A stretch of 64,000 nt of DNA from Nomia melanderi (GCF_051020985.1 NC_135001.1:10905896-10969895); one strand, 5' to 3'. Positions 1-13,560 are shown, numbered from the stretch's first letter. The notes: generated by a model not told the origin, from the sequence alone. Made by a program: numbers and translations.

Positions 1-86
1 TCAGCAGTCATATATAAAAATATATAATTTCCCATACATTTATAGTCCATATTCGCAAGTTTATGTATACTAAAAATATATTTTAG

Positions 87-841
87 AATTATGTTTACGC
101 AACTGTATGGGCATAACAAATGAAGGATTTTCGAAACTTGAATGCTTAGAATTGCTCGAACGTTTGGAACTTTATAGAACAAATATTGAAACTTCCACAT
201 TATGCACTATATTGAAAAATAATATTCAAATGCGACATTTGAATTTAGCAGGGATGCATGATCGGTTAAATATTGATGAAATTGCAGTTGAATTAGGAAA
301 TTCTTGTCCATACTTAGAAAGTGTAGATTTTTGGAAAGCGCAGACTTTAACACCACACGGAGTTAGAGCTTTATCACATTGCAGTAATCTCCGAGAAGTT
401 GATTTTGGATGGTGGTATGTTAAATAATAAAGAAATATTTTTATTTACGATTTTTATAACGATTTTATGATGTAAGATGTATTTATACTTATTTTTATGT
501 ATAGTGGTGGAATGGGTGCACCCGGTGACTCTTTACGAGCACTACTATCTTCATGTCAATACTTAGAGAAAGTATTTTTAGCAGCACTCCGAGGATTAAC
601 AGATCGTGATTTAGAACCACTTTTACAGTGTCAACGATTGCAACAATTAGATTTATTGGGAGCACGTTCTCTTACTCCTGATATATGTTATAAGTTTATT
701 TTATTTTGTCCAAAGTTAGAAATGATTGATCTTAGCTTTTGTGAAGGCATTAGTGATTTTATAGTACAAGAGTGGCGTCAATTCTTTCCACGTGTTTCTA
801 TTAAAAGAAGTTTTCAAGTTACCAGTCGAGACATGTTATAA
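87..841 (+). CDS. FBXL4: F-box/LRR-repeat protein 4 (FBXL4-like), last two exons
   Basis: This is the C-terminal part of an F-box and leucine-rich-repeat protein; the rest of the gene lies left of the window. Exon 87-414 follows an acceptor (ATTTTAG) and ends before GTATGT. Exon 505-841 follows TGTATAG and ends in TAA. The join restores a codon for Cys, giving DFGWCGGMGAPGDSL. Leucine-rich repeats are visible as LERLELYRTNI, MRHLNLAGM, LESVDFWKAQTLT, LREVDFGWC, LQQLDLLGARSLT and LEMIDLSFCEGIS. The ending FPRVSIKRSFQ matches the end of animal FBXL4 as I remember it. In animals FBXL4 is the substrate receptor of an SCF ubiquitin ligase at the outer mitochondrial membrane that limits mitophagy; this function is inferred from the family. 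The F-box itself is not in the window, so FBXL4 rather than another FBXL is a strong but not absolute call. Confidence 0.88.
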
Positions 842-1647
842 AAAACATTCCAAAACATTTTATTATAATTGATGAGATTGATGTTATTTGGCTATCAAGA
901 AATTCAATGAATAAACTCAATTTCTTGTCTATGAGACTACTCCAAGACTGTAACGTAGTTGTACACAATGAATATGTGAAATTTAAATTTTAATATATAT
1001 TTATAGTCATCTTTTATTTAAAAAGCTGTATAATATATTTTTTGCAATTTGATAAAGCTTGTAAGTTGCTCATGTAATAAGTGTTATTGTATAGTATATT
1101 ATAAGAAATTTTTCATACATGTGTAAATACAATATTTTCATTGAAAAAAAATGTTATACTATTCAATTAAGATAAATCACACCTTATTTAGTATAAAACA
1201 TCTAAATTGGCAAGTGCAAATACTTTTAAATCAATAAAATATACATTATATATTAGTATGTGTTCTTTGATTACCTTATATTTTAGCTTATATTATATAA
1301 TTATATTATAATATCGTTTGAAAAATGATATAATTTTTATATCAATTTCTTAAGCTTAATGTAATGTAATCTTTGTATTACATACAAAGTGTCAAACATT
1401 AAAGACTGGTTAAACATGATAAGAGTGGGGATAATTCCATGAATGGTTCTTCCATTGTATACATACAGTGAAGAAACGCACGTGGTTTATGCCTGATATA
1501 GGTTATTTAAATTTCAATGTTTGAACTACATCTTAAAGGTTCAACATAAATTAAAAATTAATTTTTTTTTATTTCAAGACATGATAAATGTATTGAAAGT
1601 GCATATTACAGTTTATTTATTTTATACGTAATAAAATTTTAATAATT
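842..1647. other. Intergenic space with the FBXL4 3' UTR
   Basis: AT-rich sequence between the FBXL4 stop and the URB1 start. Candidate poly(A) signals AATAAA occur near 910-915 and at 1233-1238, so one short and one long 3' end are possible. Both genes read the same way, so the URB1 promoter should lie in about 1240-1640. I see no clear TATA box or initiator there. Confidence 0.6.
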
Positions 1648-4600
1648 ATGAAGCTCAATACAGGAAACGAAGAATCGAGCACCATTCAAGTTGATACTAA
1701 GAAAAAAAGGAAAAAAACGGATACTCTAAAGGATGAAGGTAAATTTAATTTATATAAAAGATATTTTAATTATCCTGTAAGTAGAATTTTATTTCACATA
1801 GTATGTGTTGAAAATATATTAAAATATCACTTAATACTTTACATCATATAAATTCTATTTTTCATTAATAACAATATAAATTTAATATAATGTACTATGT
1901 AGGAGCCAGCAATATGGACAGTAATAATGTAGAAGTAGTGGATAAATGTAATGACGTAAAAACATTGAAAAGAAATTCACCCTATAAAGAAAATGGAGTT
2001 AATAAGAAACGTAAGAAGACACATAAAGCAGATTCACTTGAAATATCAGGAACATCTGAACACAGTGTAAAAACTAAGGATTTGAAGTCAATGCAAAGTA
2101 ATATATTTCTTTTACTATGTAGTATATACAATATCTGGTATAAAAACAATATTAAAATATTATATTGTAGGTGTAAAAAATATTGAAAATGATGAAGAAA
2201 ATGTAAAAGACGATAAAAATATAAAGACTCAAATTGAGAACTTAGATGGAAAATCCTTAAGGGCTATTTTTAACTCTAGTAATGGTTTAGATTATCTAAA
2301 AGAGTTAGTGAACAGTTGCAATAACAATAAAAACAAAGATATGGCTGCAGAATATTTAAACGCAGGTGGCAATATTCTTGAATTATTAAGATTATTAGAT
2401 AGCGCAGATAAGAAAAATATTGGTTCTGCTACCACTGTTTTTTCAGCGGTCAGGATAATGTTAATAAAGTACGTATGTCTAAATGCAGTTTTGCTAAAAG
2501 GAAATATGTAATTTAAATTTATGTTGATGTATATATGTTTTCTCAGAATTATGGCGCAGTATCCACAATATCAGTCTAGCGCAGATGGAGCATGTAGACA
2601 TTTAATTAATTCATATTTATCGGTAGTTCATTCCATGCTTTCTGTACAAAGTAATGCTAAGCAACGGAAAACGGTTCTACAATTGTTAGCTGCAATTGTT
2701 TCATTAGGTGGTAATCTTCCACGTGAATTACTTGCACATCTTTCTTTACAACCAGATGTCATTACATCTCTTGTAAAGCAAACAAAGCCTACAGACAATC
2801 AGAATATAAGAAACTGTTTCATTCATTTCATTCTTGCTTTCTTAATAGAAGGAAATATATTAACCATTAGAACTTTATTGAACAAATATGATCTGCTTTC
2901 TAGTATATTTCCTGACTTGTTATACGATTCAAAAGATACTGTTGCTTTAGTGTTAACTACTTTAAAGACCTATATTCTTCAAAATTCGAAAATTAGTAAG
3001 ACTATGAAGTTACATGTATTTTCAACATCAGTAGTTCAAAACCTTGTACACCTATATAATTGGAAAGGTCCAAATAATTGGCCAAAAAATAAAACGAATA
3101 ACTTAATAACAAATCCACAATATCTTGAAGAAAAAGAGGTATTTACTCTTAATAATATTTTGAGTTAATTCTATGTGTATTCAATCAGTTTACAACAATT
3201 TCTTACTTTCAGATCATAAATGAAATTGTACATGATTTCTTAATTGTATTATTAACATCGCATCGGTATGGAATTGTATTCCATGATCACACACTTGGTA
3301 TGTCGCAAACTAAACATAATCAGTTAGTGAATACAGTACTTCAAAGTTTAGATCGACCTTGGGAACATGATAAACCATCTGATCTAGTAATCAAAATAAT
3401 GACAGCATGCCCTGATTTAATTAAATCTCAGTTTACATTGTTAGAACCATATATTGAACCTAAAGTATCAATGAAATGGATTTCAGCAATGAAATTTGTG
3501 AGAAAGGTAATTTTTTATGAATATGTGAAATTTAAGTCATATTAAATTTGCAATTGAATGTATAGTTCAAAAGATTTTAAATGTCTATGTTGCACTTTAT
3601 TGTAGGTAATAGCATCATTGGATGCAGAAAGTTGCTTAAAAACATGTTCTTCTGAATTAAGTGCTCCTCATTTAGCTTATGCAGTAATGTCATTGACTTT
3701 ATCAGAAATTGTATTGAAACATGCAATTTTGTCATCTTTAACTTATTCTCATATGACAGTAAGGCATGAAGCAGTACTTACACTTACAACTATGTTTCAT
3801 CAAATACAAAAGTTTTTATTAGCCGCTAAAGTACATTACAATGAATATAATGATTTTGATACTTTTCGAACTTCTGTATTGGAATATATACTAAAGGTAT
3901 GTTTTCGGTATTTAAATATAATTATTATAGTAAAATAAATGTTTCACTAAATCAAAAAAATTGTGTTCTATTCTAGAATGCACCTAAATTAAATATAATT
4001 TTGAACGTGTGGAGTAACGTGTTTGAACCAAGTCAAGTTGAAGATGATAGTATTAATAAAGAATGTATTCCAAAACCAAGAAAAGAGGATCACTTAGCAG
4101 CTATCTTAAACTTATTACATATGTACAATGAAATATGTCCAAAACTCTTGCATGCCTTAGTGGAAGTACCAGCTACTACATTTTTAAATCCACTGAACAC
4201 ATTAGAGAATGTTAATACAATTGAGCTTAATACAATACGTATAAAAGCCATTCAATTTTTAATTATTTTGAATCCTACTGAATTTTCACCACAGAAAGTA
4301 AGTCAAGTCTTATGATTTTATGTAAACCTTCACATTTCATTAATCCAAAATTTTGTTGAATTATAAACAAATCTTTCTGTTTTTAGAAAATATTTAGCAA
4401 TACATTATCATTTCTATTGTCTCTTTTGAATAAACAAGATTCTACGAATGCATTGAGTGTAAAATCAACAATAAAGATGTTACTAAATATTACTGGAATT
4501 TTTGAAGGATGTAATGATCAATTAGACATTTGGATCAATGGTTTTATAAATTTAGATGAAAGTGAAGAAATAGTTGATTGGTTTGTTCACCTTATAAAAA

Positions 4601-7600
4601 AAACTTCTAAAGATATTAAAAAGTATGTGAATGAAGTAATTGAAGCAGAAGAAATTATTAGTGAAGGAGTTGTTCAGGCTGGTCGATTGGAAGACATATT
4701 TAATGGTAAAAATTGTCAATATATATATATATATATGAATTAATCCATAATTTATACGTAATTTATTTACATTATACTTACTTGAAGTTTATTTTTTGAA
4801 TTTTCAGAATTCACGGATAGAAACATTATACATGAAAGTGTAGAAAATAATATGTTATCTATGCAACGTTTTACATCAGTATCGCCGCTATTATGTTGCA
4901 TGTTACATAAAATGAAGAAAAATTTACATCCTACAGTATTATCTTATGCTTCTTATGTACTAGTACACACGTTGCACTATCAAGTTGTACCGCAATGTAT
5001 AATACATTTAACAAAAGATATACAAGAATTGCCAGTACATAAATATTTACAAAGCTGGTTGGAGGGTAATAATCCTATTCATGTTAAGGAAATATTTCCT
5101 TGTATGGACTTAGTATGTAAACTGAATCAAATATTGTTAGATGATACTAATATACAAATAAGTGAAGTATTTAATGGTGACAATACAGTTACTTTTACAT
5201 ATAATAATGAGATTATTACAATCCATTATTCTTTATCAGCATATGAAATTATGTATTTAGTCAAGATGACTATATTTTACTTAACACAATTTATTAAACG
5301 AGGACGTTCGACAGAAACTCAAATCAATAAACATAAAATTCTTTTAATATCTTTATTACATCTTGCAAAAGAAAGTTCAGATAGTTCTACATTAATGGAA
5401 GAATGTGCAAAATCTGTTTTCACTCACCCAGTCATCTTGTATTATTTTTCACCATTTCATCAGAAAAGCAAGGATGTCATGAAGAGTATGATAACTCTAA
5501 TAATTCTTGATATTTGTAAAGCAATGATTAATATGTACAATAAGCATAATCTAAGAACCCTAGTTCGCCATTTCAAAAATAAATTGCTTATGCAGTTACA
5601 CAAAATGATAAATAAGCATCAAAAAAGTAACAGTATAAATGACGTTGATTCGATTGTAACATTGTTGAACTTACTACAATTAACATCGCAAGATGTTACA
5701 TCTTTATTGAAGAAACTTCTGAACTTGGAAAATTCCATGTTTATTTCAAAAGATGGTACAAAGTTATCCATGTATGGATGCATTATTCCAAAACTTATAG
5801 AAATTATTACCACCAATGAAATTGTATCTCATAACACTTTGCTCGAATTAGATATAGAATTTGTCAAATGTTTATGTTCTCATCTACTTACCTTAAAATC
5901 TAAAGAAGTTATTAATGTTGAAACGTGGGAGTTTGCTCTATATCAGTATATTTCGAAATTTCCATTTAAGATTGCTGGCATTGATACAGGTAATATAATT
6001 ATTATAAAAATTTATATATTACTATTTTATATTGTACTTATTTAATTTTTATTGTATGTTTACAGATGTCTTTTTATCATTACTATCAATGGAAATGAAA
6101 CATACAACTGTAAGACTACTTTCATTTCTAATTAGTAAAAATATAAAATTTATACCAGTCTTTACAGAATATATGTTAAAGTCTGAGAAAATAAGAGAGG
6201 GCAACATTGTGTTTCCAATAATTTCAAGTAATTTAAATTACAAATGGAGTCAAGAATTTATGCAAAAAGTAAAGACACATTACGAAACTGAGATTCTGTC
6301 TTATTTATGCAATCCGAAAGACGTAAAAACATGGATAGAAGAGAATGTTACTGCAGTTTCTTACTTAATTAAAAATACATTCGACTTTAAAAATTGCAGC
6401 GAAGTATGCAGTACTATATTGCAAGCTGGTGATAAATTGGACATGGTATCAATTCAATATATACAAATTCTTGAAAGTGTATATAAGAAATATGCAACAT
6501 TGGAAACAGACAATGAAAAATTTATTACGAATTTATTACAAGTCCTTCTTCATATAACTACTTTGACATTAAAGAAAGAGTCGAAGAATATAACAAAATT
6601 GCATATTCTTTGTGAAAAGTTGAACGATGCAGTTAAAAATTTACGAGATATGAAAGAAAATTTCGTATTGGAAACATTACATAATAATCACTCGTGGCCA
6701 CAATTCTCACGTTTCTCTTTAAAATTAGGCTTTAAAGAATTAAAGAATAACAAGCAGACGCTACCAATATTAAAAACTTTAAGTGTTTTATGTAATATTG
6801 CGTACAAAAACGACAGTGACAATGAATATGTTAAAACTTTATTTGAAATGACAACTTCTCATTCCGAGTTCCTTGACATTATGTTAGAATCATCAAGTGC
6901 AAAAAGTACGTGTATGCTTTGTGTTTAATTAAAAAACATGTTCATTTGCATATTAATCTACTTTCTTTTTAGGAGATCTTGTAGAATTATTATGGATTCT
7001 TATGCAGAAAAATAAAACGGTTATAGCATTGTCACACGTGCCGGTATATTTGGCAGCATACAACGCTAGTTTAAATGAAGCGGATCAGTACCTTTTACTT
7101 GTAAGGTCACAGATATTAAATGTTACAAAGTATGTTTTGTAGAAAAATACACCATACTATATGCATATTGATTTTAGATTTTGCAATATTATGAAAATAA
7201 TGATATTAATATTTATGAATATCAACCATACCTTTGGGGAAATGCAGCTGCCATACATTATAGTGTGAAGGGAGACATTCATTTGAATTTGTGGAAACAA
7301 CCATCTACTACTCAAGTTTTAAACTTATTGGAGGAGGACATTGTCAATAATACTATACGAAATTATCCTGTAAATAGATCATTAAAGGTTCGTTCATTAA
7401 AATATTCAGAGATCTTATTTTAAGTATCATTTTTTGAAATAAATAACTCTAATTTAATTGTTTCAGGCCACTGAATTGCACGAAGCATATGACGTATATG
7501 ATCCAGCATTTTATTTACCGTTATTATGTTTCGTACTATCTGAAAATAATGTTGTGTCTTGTTTGAAAATAGCTAAAAGCGGTGCTTTAGCATTAGCATT

Positions 7601-8789
7601 TGTTGCATGTAGCAGTAATCATTCCAATGTTCGTATGGCAGCATATACTATCATTGCTAGATATTATACTCATTTGGAAGCTTCAAGGTACTTTAGGCTA
7701 CAATTTAGTAAACGTTATACACTTATTTTGAATGTATCTAATTTTTAAATTTATTTATAGTTCTAAATCAAAATTATTATGGATGAGATTAATAGACGCA
7801 TTACGTTATGGTATTACGACACCCGAACCAGAGCTTGGCAATGTGCGTGTGAATTGTTTAGTCTCTACATTTTTAGCAAAAACATCTTTAATTGCTACAC
7901 AACCGTTACATCCTCTGTATTCGCGTCTACAAATATTTTTGATGGCAAAACCTGCATTAGATGTAAACACAATCCCTGAATTGTTACAACTGTTTCATAG
8001 CTCCGATGTAGAATACAAAGCGCACAGGCGTTGGATTTTAGAAAATATTCGTGATGGTATGAAAACAGAAAGTGAATTGGATGTAGCTTTTAAGTGCGTC
8101 CTGTTTAAAATGTTGTTGGATTTTTATACTTGTAGTTTAACAGATACAGATACGAAGGTAAGATTTATATGCAAGAGCGGGTACCATCAGTGGTCTATTT
8201 TAAAATGTGCATTATATTAAAAATTTTATGACTATTGTATAATCTGTTTCAGAAACTTATATTGGAGATCGTTTGTGCTACATTAAGGATTACTAAAGGT
8301 TCAATTCTTCTCATAAAAGGGCATGGGTTACTTCCATGGTTGTTTAATATTACAATGGGTTTACATGATCATGAAGTTCAGTATGTTGACCTCATTATAA
8401 AAATAGTAGATACACTTCTGAATATTATATTAAAAATGAAAGAGGATACTGTTCACTATAAATTGATGCTTCTAAATATTGTATTGAATTTAAAGTCAAA
8501 GTTACCTAAAAACATTAAGATGGCAATATTTATACTATACATAAATATATTACAAAAATTACTTTTGTCCAAACACATGAAAATGGTTGTTACTAAGGAA
8601 CATGTAATGGAAATTCTTGAATTTTCTAAGAAACTTTTAGGTAATATGGACGAATGTGAAAATATGTTGCGTTTTGGTTCTGAATATATTACCAAAGTAG
8701 ATTGTTCTGAAAATGATAATGAAGTTGAAGTGGCAAGGAATTGTTTGAGAACTATGGTATGGACATGGTGTAATCACGAAATAAGATAG
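1648..8789 (+). CDS. URB1: Nucleolar pre-ribosomal-associated protein 1 (URB1/Npa1-like), 15 exons
   Basis: URB1 is a very large helical-repeat scaffold of early pre-60S particles, acting in the nucleolus with the Npa1 complex on 27S/32S rRNA processing (family knowledge). Exons: 1648-1738, 1903-2097, 2171-2468, 2547-3138, 3213-3506, 3606-3896, 3977-4297, 4387-4705, 4808-5989, 6066-6905, 6973-7100, 7178-7387, 7467-7687, 7761-8157, 8253-8789. All junctions are GT-AG and the phases agree; the total is 5916 nt, or 1971 residues plus stop. The first ~110 residues are Lys-rich and probably disordered and nucleolar (KKKRKK, KKRKK). The Npa1 N-terminal domain starts near residue 125 (SLRAIFNSSNGLDYLKELV). 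A C-terminal domain like that of vertebrate URB1 starts near residue 1590 (FYLPLLCFVLSENN). The length fits between yeast Npa1 and human URB1. The exon 11 end (7100) is the least certain, because a second GT lies at 7133. Confidence 0.9.
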
Positions 8790-10043
8790 CATACATGTAA
8801 AGTTTTAATACATTGTGTAAATATCGTGATTAAATGTGTATATATACATGATCTATAAGATAAACTGTTTTTATGAAATTAAATAAATAAATAAGTAAAT
8901 ACATAATTGTGTCGGAATATTACTACAAAACAGATACTCATAGATACTCATAGTTAAGATACACAAAGACCTCATTTGAAAACATGTACACAATGATACT
9001 TTATTTTTCAGACATTGTTATAAAATAAACTTCCAACATTTTTTTTGCTTAAATATATTTTAGTTCTTTACCTTATATATACTTTCATATATTGTAATCA
9101 AGTTAATGTGGATTTTGAAATTGATTCAATCGAACTTCAATAAAAAAATCGATAGTTACAGTTTATGGTTGAAAATACAATCCTTAGAGTAGTTTTTTGT
9201 ACGCATGCAGTATGGCCAAGTTCTGAAGCTATGTTCATGGAATACAAATTCTAAACGCATTGTCATAGAAAATTGATTTCCGAAAAACATCATAGAACAT
9301 TTGGTTACAACGCTTGTTAGTTTCATGTTGCAAAATGTTAATATTAATTATACCTTGTGATAATATTTAATCTATATCGCATATTTCGCTTAATGATTTT
9401 TACGCGATTACGAGAATTGAGATATAGCAAACTAATAAGAATATCGATTAACTGAAAATTCGATCATCGCAACATTGATTATCGAAGAATTGAAGTTTGA
9501 AAATTGTTAGCCAGCAAGTAAGAAAGAACAGGTGTGTTTTATATCTAATATATTCATATTGTCAGTGTTTTTTCTTCTACAAACTGTATTCTAGTTTGTA
9601 CGCGACATTTATGAGATATTACTTAGCATTCGTAAATAAGATTCTGTTAACGAAATTTATGTTCTTTACATCGATATATGTTACAAGTAAAACATAAAAC
9701 AATAAATAACTTGTAGTGTAAAGTGAATTATTTGATTAAGATGAAATTTGTAAATTTCAGTCACAATCTCCAGTTTGGAGAAGTGAAAACAATGTCGAAG
9801 ACACCCTATGAGATAATAAAAAATTCCAGACATAAGGTAGGTGCGTGCAACGAATGTTATTTTACTTAAGAGGACCTGCTAAGTGAGATTGAGAGCAAGA
9901 ATAGATACCAAAGACAATTTTTGTTCAATTGTTTTTTCGTAAAGTCATTATTATAATGGATCAAATGACATGTGACATGATCATGAACAAAATTTGTATT
10001 GTATGTATCTAACCCAGACCTACTGAAATAAGTATATACATAA
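8790..10043. other. URB1 3' UTR and AT-rich intergenic DNA
   Basis: A run AAATAAATAAATAAG at about 8881-8895 supplies overlapping AATAAA poly(A) signals about 95 bp after the URB1 stop. The rest is AT-rich. Short open frames at 9497-9697 and 9866-10153 look like chance. The second overlaps the 3' end of the minus-strand gene in another frame. Confidence 0.6.
8882..8894 (+). terminator. Poly(A) signal of URB1
   Basis: Repeated AATAAA hexamers 93-105 bp downstream of the URB1 stop codon, in AT-rich sequence on the coding strand. Confidence 0.55.
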
Positions 10044-11039
10044 TCATCGACTTCTGGGATAAAATGTATGGACGAATACGTCTGCGTCTGGATCACTACG
10101 TTTCCCTTGGTGGTGTCGTAGCACCAACGTAACTTGAGCGATGTCCAAAGCATAAGAGCATTCTTTGCCGTTGCACCATTCTTTCATTTGTGGCAAATCA
10201 CAACCGGCGATTTGTAAGTCGCGCACATGCAGCGTCACTGTTGCGTTCATGTAACCTTGATTTAAAGTTTCCATCGCCTTTTGCGCGCTTCTATGACTTA
10301 GCGCGAAATGCGCCACATTGTTTTGATCCGTGTAACTTAGAAATCCTGATTTCATTCCACCACTCGAGCGAGAATAATTCTCGACGCTGTCTAATGGGCC
10401 CGTGGCTAATTTATCGGAGACATGACCTCTTGGGTGTCCTAACTGACTACAACCATCACAATATACATTTTGCGAGTTGTTTAAAATAATTGCGGCTTCT
10501 CTCGGCGATATGCCATGGTATCGAGCACCACCTATCATTAACGTTGGTTCATCTTTACCGTATGATGATAAAATAACATCGATTCGATCGATCAACGTGT
10601 TCACGTTGTTCGCCATCTGTCCTACAGTGTTAGTTCTCATGTCTATAGGACAGTTTTCTGTTTGATCGGCGATCACACTGAACAGACACCCGTTCAAATC
10701 AGTTTTGTTGTTAATGGGATCTTTATTACCCACCAACGTCCAGTGACCAATTTGTCTGTACGTCGATTTGTAGTCGTGAAACTCAACGTCAACTGGCATT
10801 GCCTTCTTGTCCACATGCTTGCCATTTATAGTTTTATAGAAACAGTGCGATGATCGCCAAATACGAATAGGTTTTCCTATTACGTTTGATAGAGCTTCCA
10901 TGTGTATTAACCCGGCCGGTCCGTAATTCTTTAAATCGTTGATAAGGAATTTAGCGAATCGCATTTTCCATAATTGTTTCATTTTGGTTGTGTGTTTTCT
11001 AACAGGGTAGTTAAAGCACTTCCCGTGCAACGTTGTTTT
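10044..11039 (-). CDS. Uncharacterised protein with OTU-like blocks; 5' end unresolved
   Basis: A long open frame of about 331 codons ends at TGA (10046-10044). Upstream it stays open to a stop at 11078-11076 without an ATG. A plausible acceptor (AAAAATTACAG) just before 11039 suggests that the first exon lies further right. The alternative is a start at the first ATG (10982), giving 312 residues. Counting residue 1 at 11030, visible blocks are GKPIRIW (52-58) and GHWTLVG (95-101), resembling the back half of an OTU cysteine protease, then NGCLFSVIADQT (113-124), resembling its front half with a candidate nucleophile Cys115. A Gly/His-rich part follows (GHPRGH, 198-203; DSVENYSRS, 214-222), then an ending DADVFVHTFYPRSR. 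The gene is clearly GC-richer than URB1 and has no visible intron inside. I do not recognise the full family; protease activity is inference only. Horizontal transfer, mobile-element cargo or a lineage-specific gene are all possible. Confidence 0.65.
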   Translation of the reverse strand, partial: KTTLHGKCFNYPVRKHTTKMKQLWKMRFAKFLINDLKNYGPAGLIHMEALSNVIGKPIRIWRSSHCFYKTINGKHVDKKAMPVDVEFHDYKSTYRQIGHWTLVGNKDPINNKTDLNGCLFSVIADQTENCPIDMRTNTVGQMANNVNTLIDRIDVILSSYGKDEPTLMIGGARYHGISPREAAIILNNSQNVYCDGCSQLGHPRGHVSDKLATGPLDSVENYSRSSGGMKSGFLSYTDQNNVAHFALSHRSAQKAMETLNQGYMNATVTLHVRDLQIAGCDLPQMKEWCNGKECSYALDIAQVTLVLRHHQGKRSDPDADVFVHTFYPRSR

Positions 11040-12749
11040 CTGTAATTTTTCGATGGAATTAGGTTTTATTTTGGGTCACCTGTGTGGTTGTAAATTTCAC
11101 TCTCGGATATTACTTGTGGTCTTCTGGATGACATTATTTTTCTTGATTTGTGCGACGTAGGTTTCGTATACTTATTTTCAAATGGAAATTTTAAAATATT
11201 GTATAGATGAATATTGCGGAGGAAGATTTATTTATTCGGGATATCTGAATGCAAAATTGAAACATTGTAACCGAATTGTTACTGAAATTTTGAATTATAA
11301 TTCGGATAACATGATTGCACGTTGAATTTTCTGTTAATTTTCAATCATGACATTTTGCGAAACTATTGTTCTTATGTTTTCTTGAGCGTGGTTGAGTATT
11401 CAAGCCATTGGCGATGCCTCGTATAAATAGGTAGTAAGTACCTCCTATACGGAGTGTTCCATACATCATGATATAATAGAAAAATAAAGGCTTTTTTATG
11501 GAAAGTTAAGTTAAAATTTCAAAATTAAGTTTTTAGATGTGAGGTCTTTAAGGACAAGGGCTTTGACAATTTGTAAGATAGTCAATCTAACGAATTTGCG
11601 TATAGCTTTTGCACGAATTTGTATTTGTAAATATATATCAATGTTTTACATTACAGATATTATCGATAATAATATTTTCTTAGTTTTCATACAAATATTA
11701 TTATTCGATTACAGTCTCTCGTTTTTTTTTGTCTTTGATTTTCTCAAAATTGTAATTTCAGCTTCCAATTTAATTGTGTATTATCTAAATTTTATTCGAT
11801 TTAATATCAATGACTAGCCCTAATATTACCACTGACAAGATGTGTTCGATTAATATCGTGAACGTGATAATTATAAACAAAAAGACAGATTTGTCCCAGA
11901 TGTCCCAAGTAGTATTCATCTATCAAGTATGTTAATATTTTTAACCCTTAAGGGGTAAGATCGTTAGATGCGCTTTGAACAAATAATTAAAGAAGGAAAA
12001 AACTGAACAGTAATTACAGTTTCAATGTGTGTATGTTGGTTTTGATTTCAGAACATCTTCGGTGCAAAGTTAATCTAATAAAAACTGCTTTATTCGAATA
12101 CTTACATGTTCACTGATAATTATGTATCGTTGTTACAAGCTACGAGCGTGTTAGAGATGTTCTCTAATCAGAAATTACCATGACAAATTTGGTTGGGTGT
12201 CACCGACGACCAGTAGTTGATTTGTTGTTGTCACCAATAGTACGACACATCTGGGTTGTTGTTATATTATTTCTTCAAAAATTGTTAAAATAAACGAATT
12301 TCTTTCAAAAAACATTATTAAGGCAATGCGAGAAACAAAAGAAAGGTAAACTAAAATAAACTACTGTATTTTACTTTGTTTATCTTATGTCAAAACTACT
12401 TTGTCTAATTTAACTTTCGATTCTATATGTAAATCAGTTTGGAAATGTGTCCAATAGGATACTAATAGGTTAGTAACCCTTAGCTGTCCTATATTCAGGC
12501 AAACTTAATACCACATTTCATTTGAATAATTATACATTTTATCAATTTCTGTTACAATTATCTACAATATCGCGATCATATTACACATAAATGCAATTTT
12601 ACTGCTTGTAAAATGTTCTCAAATAAATTACTAAAATATTATAAAAAAGTGTTACGTATGTAACATTGATCCAGTCTTCGGATAGAAAAGCTAAGAATAT
12701 TTTTTAGCGTAAACTATTAAGGGTCAATGAAAAATATTCCTTTTAATAT
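11040..12749. other. AT-rich intergenic DNA with one strong TATA motif
   Basis: No coding sequence is apparent. A clean TATAAATAG lies on the plus strand near 11423, but no good initiator sits 25-35 bp after it. The segment 12474-12729 begins with TAACCCTTAG and ends with TTAAGGGTCA, which could be weak inverted ends of a TTAA-type element. Confidence 0.4.
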
Positions 12750-13560
12750 TACAATTGAGAAAAGTGAGTTTCGGTGATGAAATGCCGCTTTCCGTTCCGT
12801 TGGGAGCTGCAAAACGGTCGAAGGTAGGAAATGGAAATCGTACGAGCGATGGATCGGTTCCCCGGGTTGCGTTTATCGTGGCGTCTCGCGAGCCAAGCTC
12901 GAGAGAGAAATCGTTGGTTCGTCGACGAGAAAAAGAGGGTTAAGGGCCGGGAGAAAAAGGAAACCGTTCCCGCCGGTTGAAAATGAGCGGGGAATCGAAA
13001 GGCAGAAGGGGGTGAGAAGCAGGTGTGGTGGGGATCCATTGCTCGATTCGCGGCTTTCGTTGCTCCGAGCCACGATCCATGGATCAGTCTTGGTGCAACC
13101 GTCTCCTCGAACTGGTTGTTATCGTTTCGAAATCGCGTTGCGGCTAATCGATTTAAATGGTTCGGCTTATGCAGCCAGTTCTCGCGACGTCGATGTAACG
13201 ATTAATTCTCGCGATGATCGTTTTGTGTTCACTTTTACATTTTCTTCTTTGATTGGAGTCACTGAAAGCGTTGGGGATACGCACGAGTGATTCCTTGCAC
13301 GAAAAACGCGTTCGGGGCTATAAATAATGGATTAAAGGAGAATTTTCAGTGAAACGCCGACGAAATATTTGGTTGATGTGTGATACGGCTCGCATTCGAT
13401 TCTTTAATCCGACGGATTCTTTTTAAACTGTTGAAAGTGCGCGGAACACGCCTGGGTACTTGGTGACTTCGATGCTTGCGCAGGCGGTATTTCGACTGGC
13501 AGTGCTTCTGTGTGGTGAACACGTTCGGTGTATGTGCTATGTAATTTTGATAATTGTGCG
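12750..13560. other. GC-rich island, possible regulatory block or promoter
   Basis: The base composition rises sharply from AT-rich flanks to a GC-rich, CpG-containing block. Several short frames are open on both strands, as expected by chance in GC-rich DNA, and none has splice sites or protein-like character I trust. A TGCGCAGGCGG motif near 13477 resembles an NRF-type promoter site. A promoter or conserved noncoding block is possible. Confidence 0.35.

Noticed and set aside
12474..12729. Possible TTAA-type element with TAACCCTTAG ends
   Set aside because: Terminal match is only about 9 bp and neither TTAA nor a subterminal hairpin is clear.
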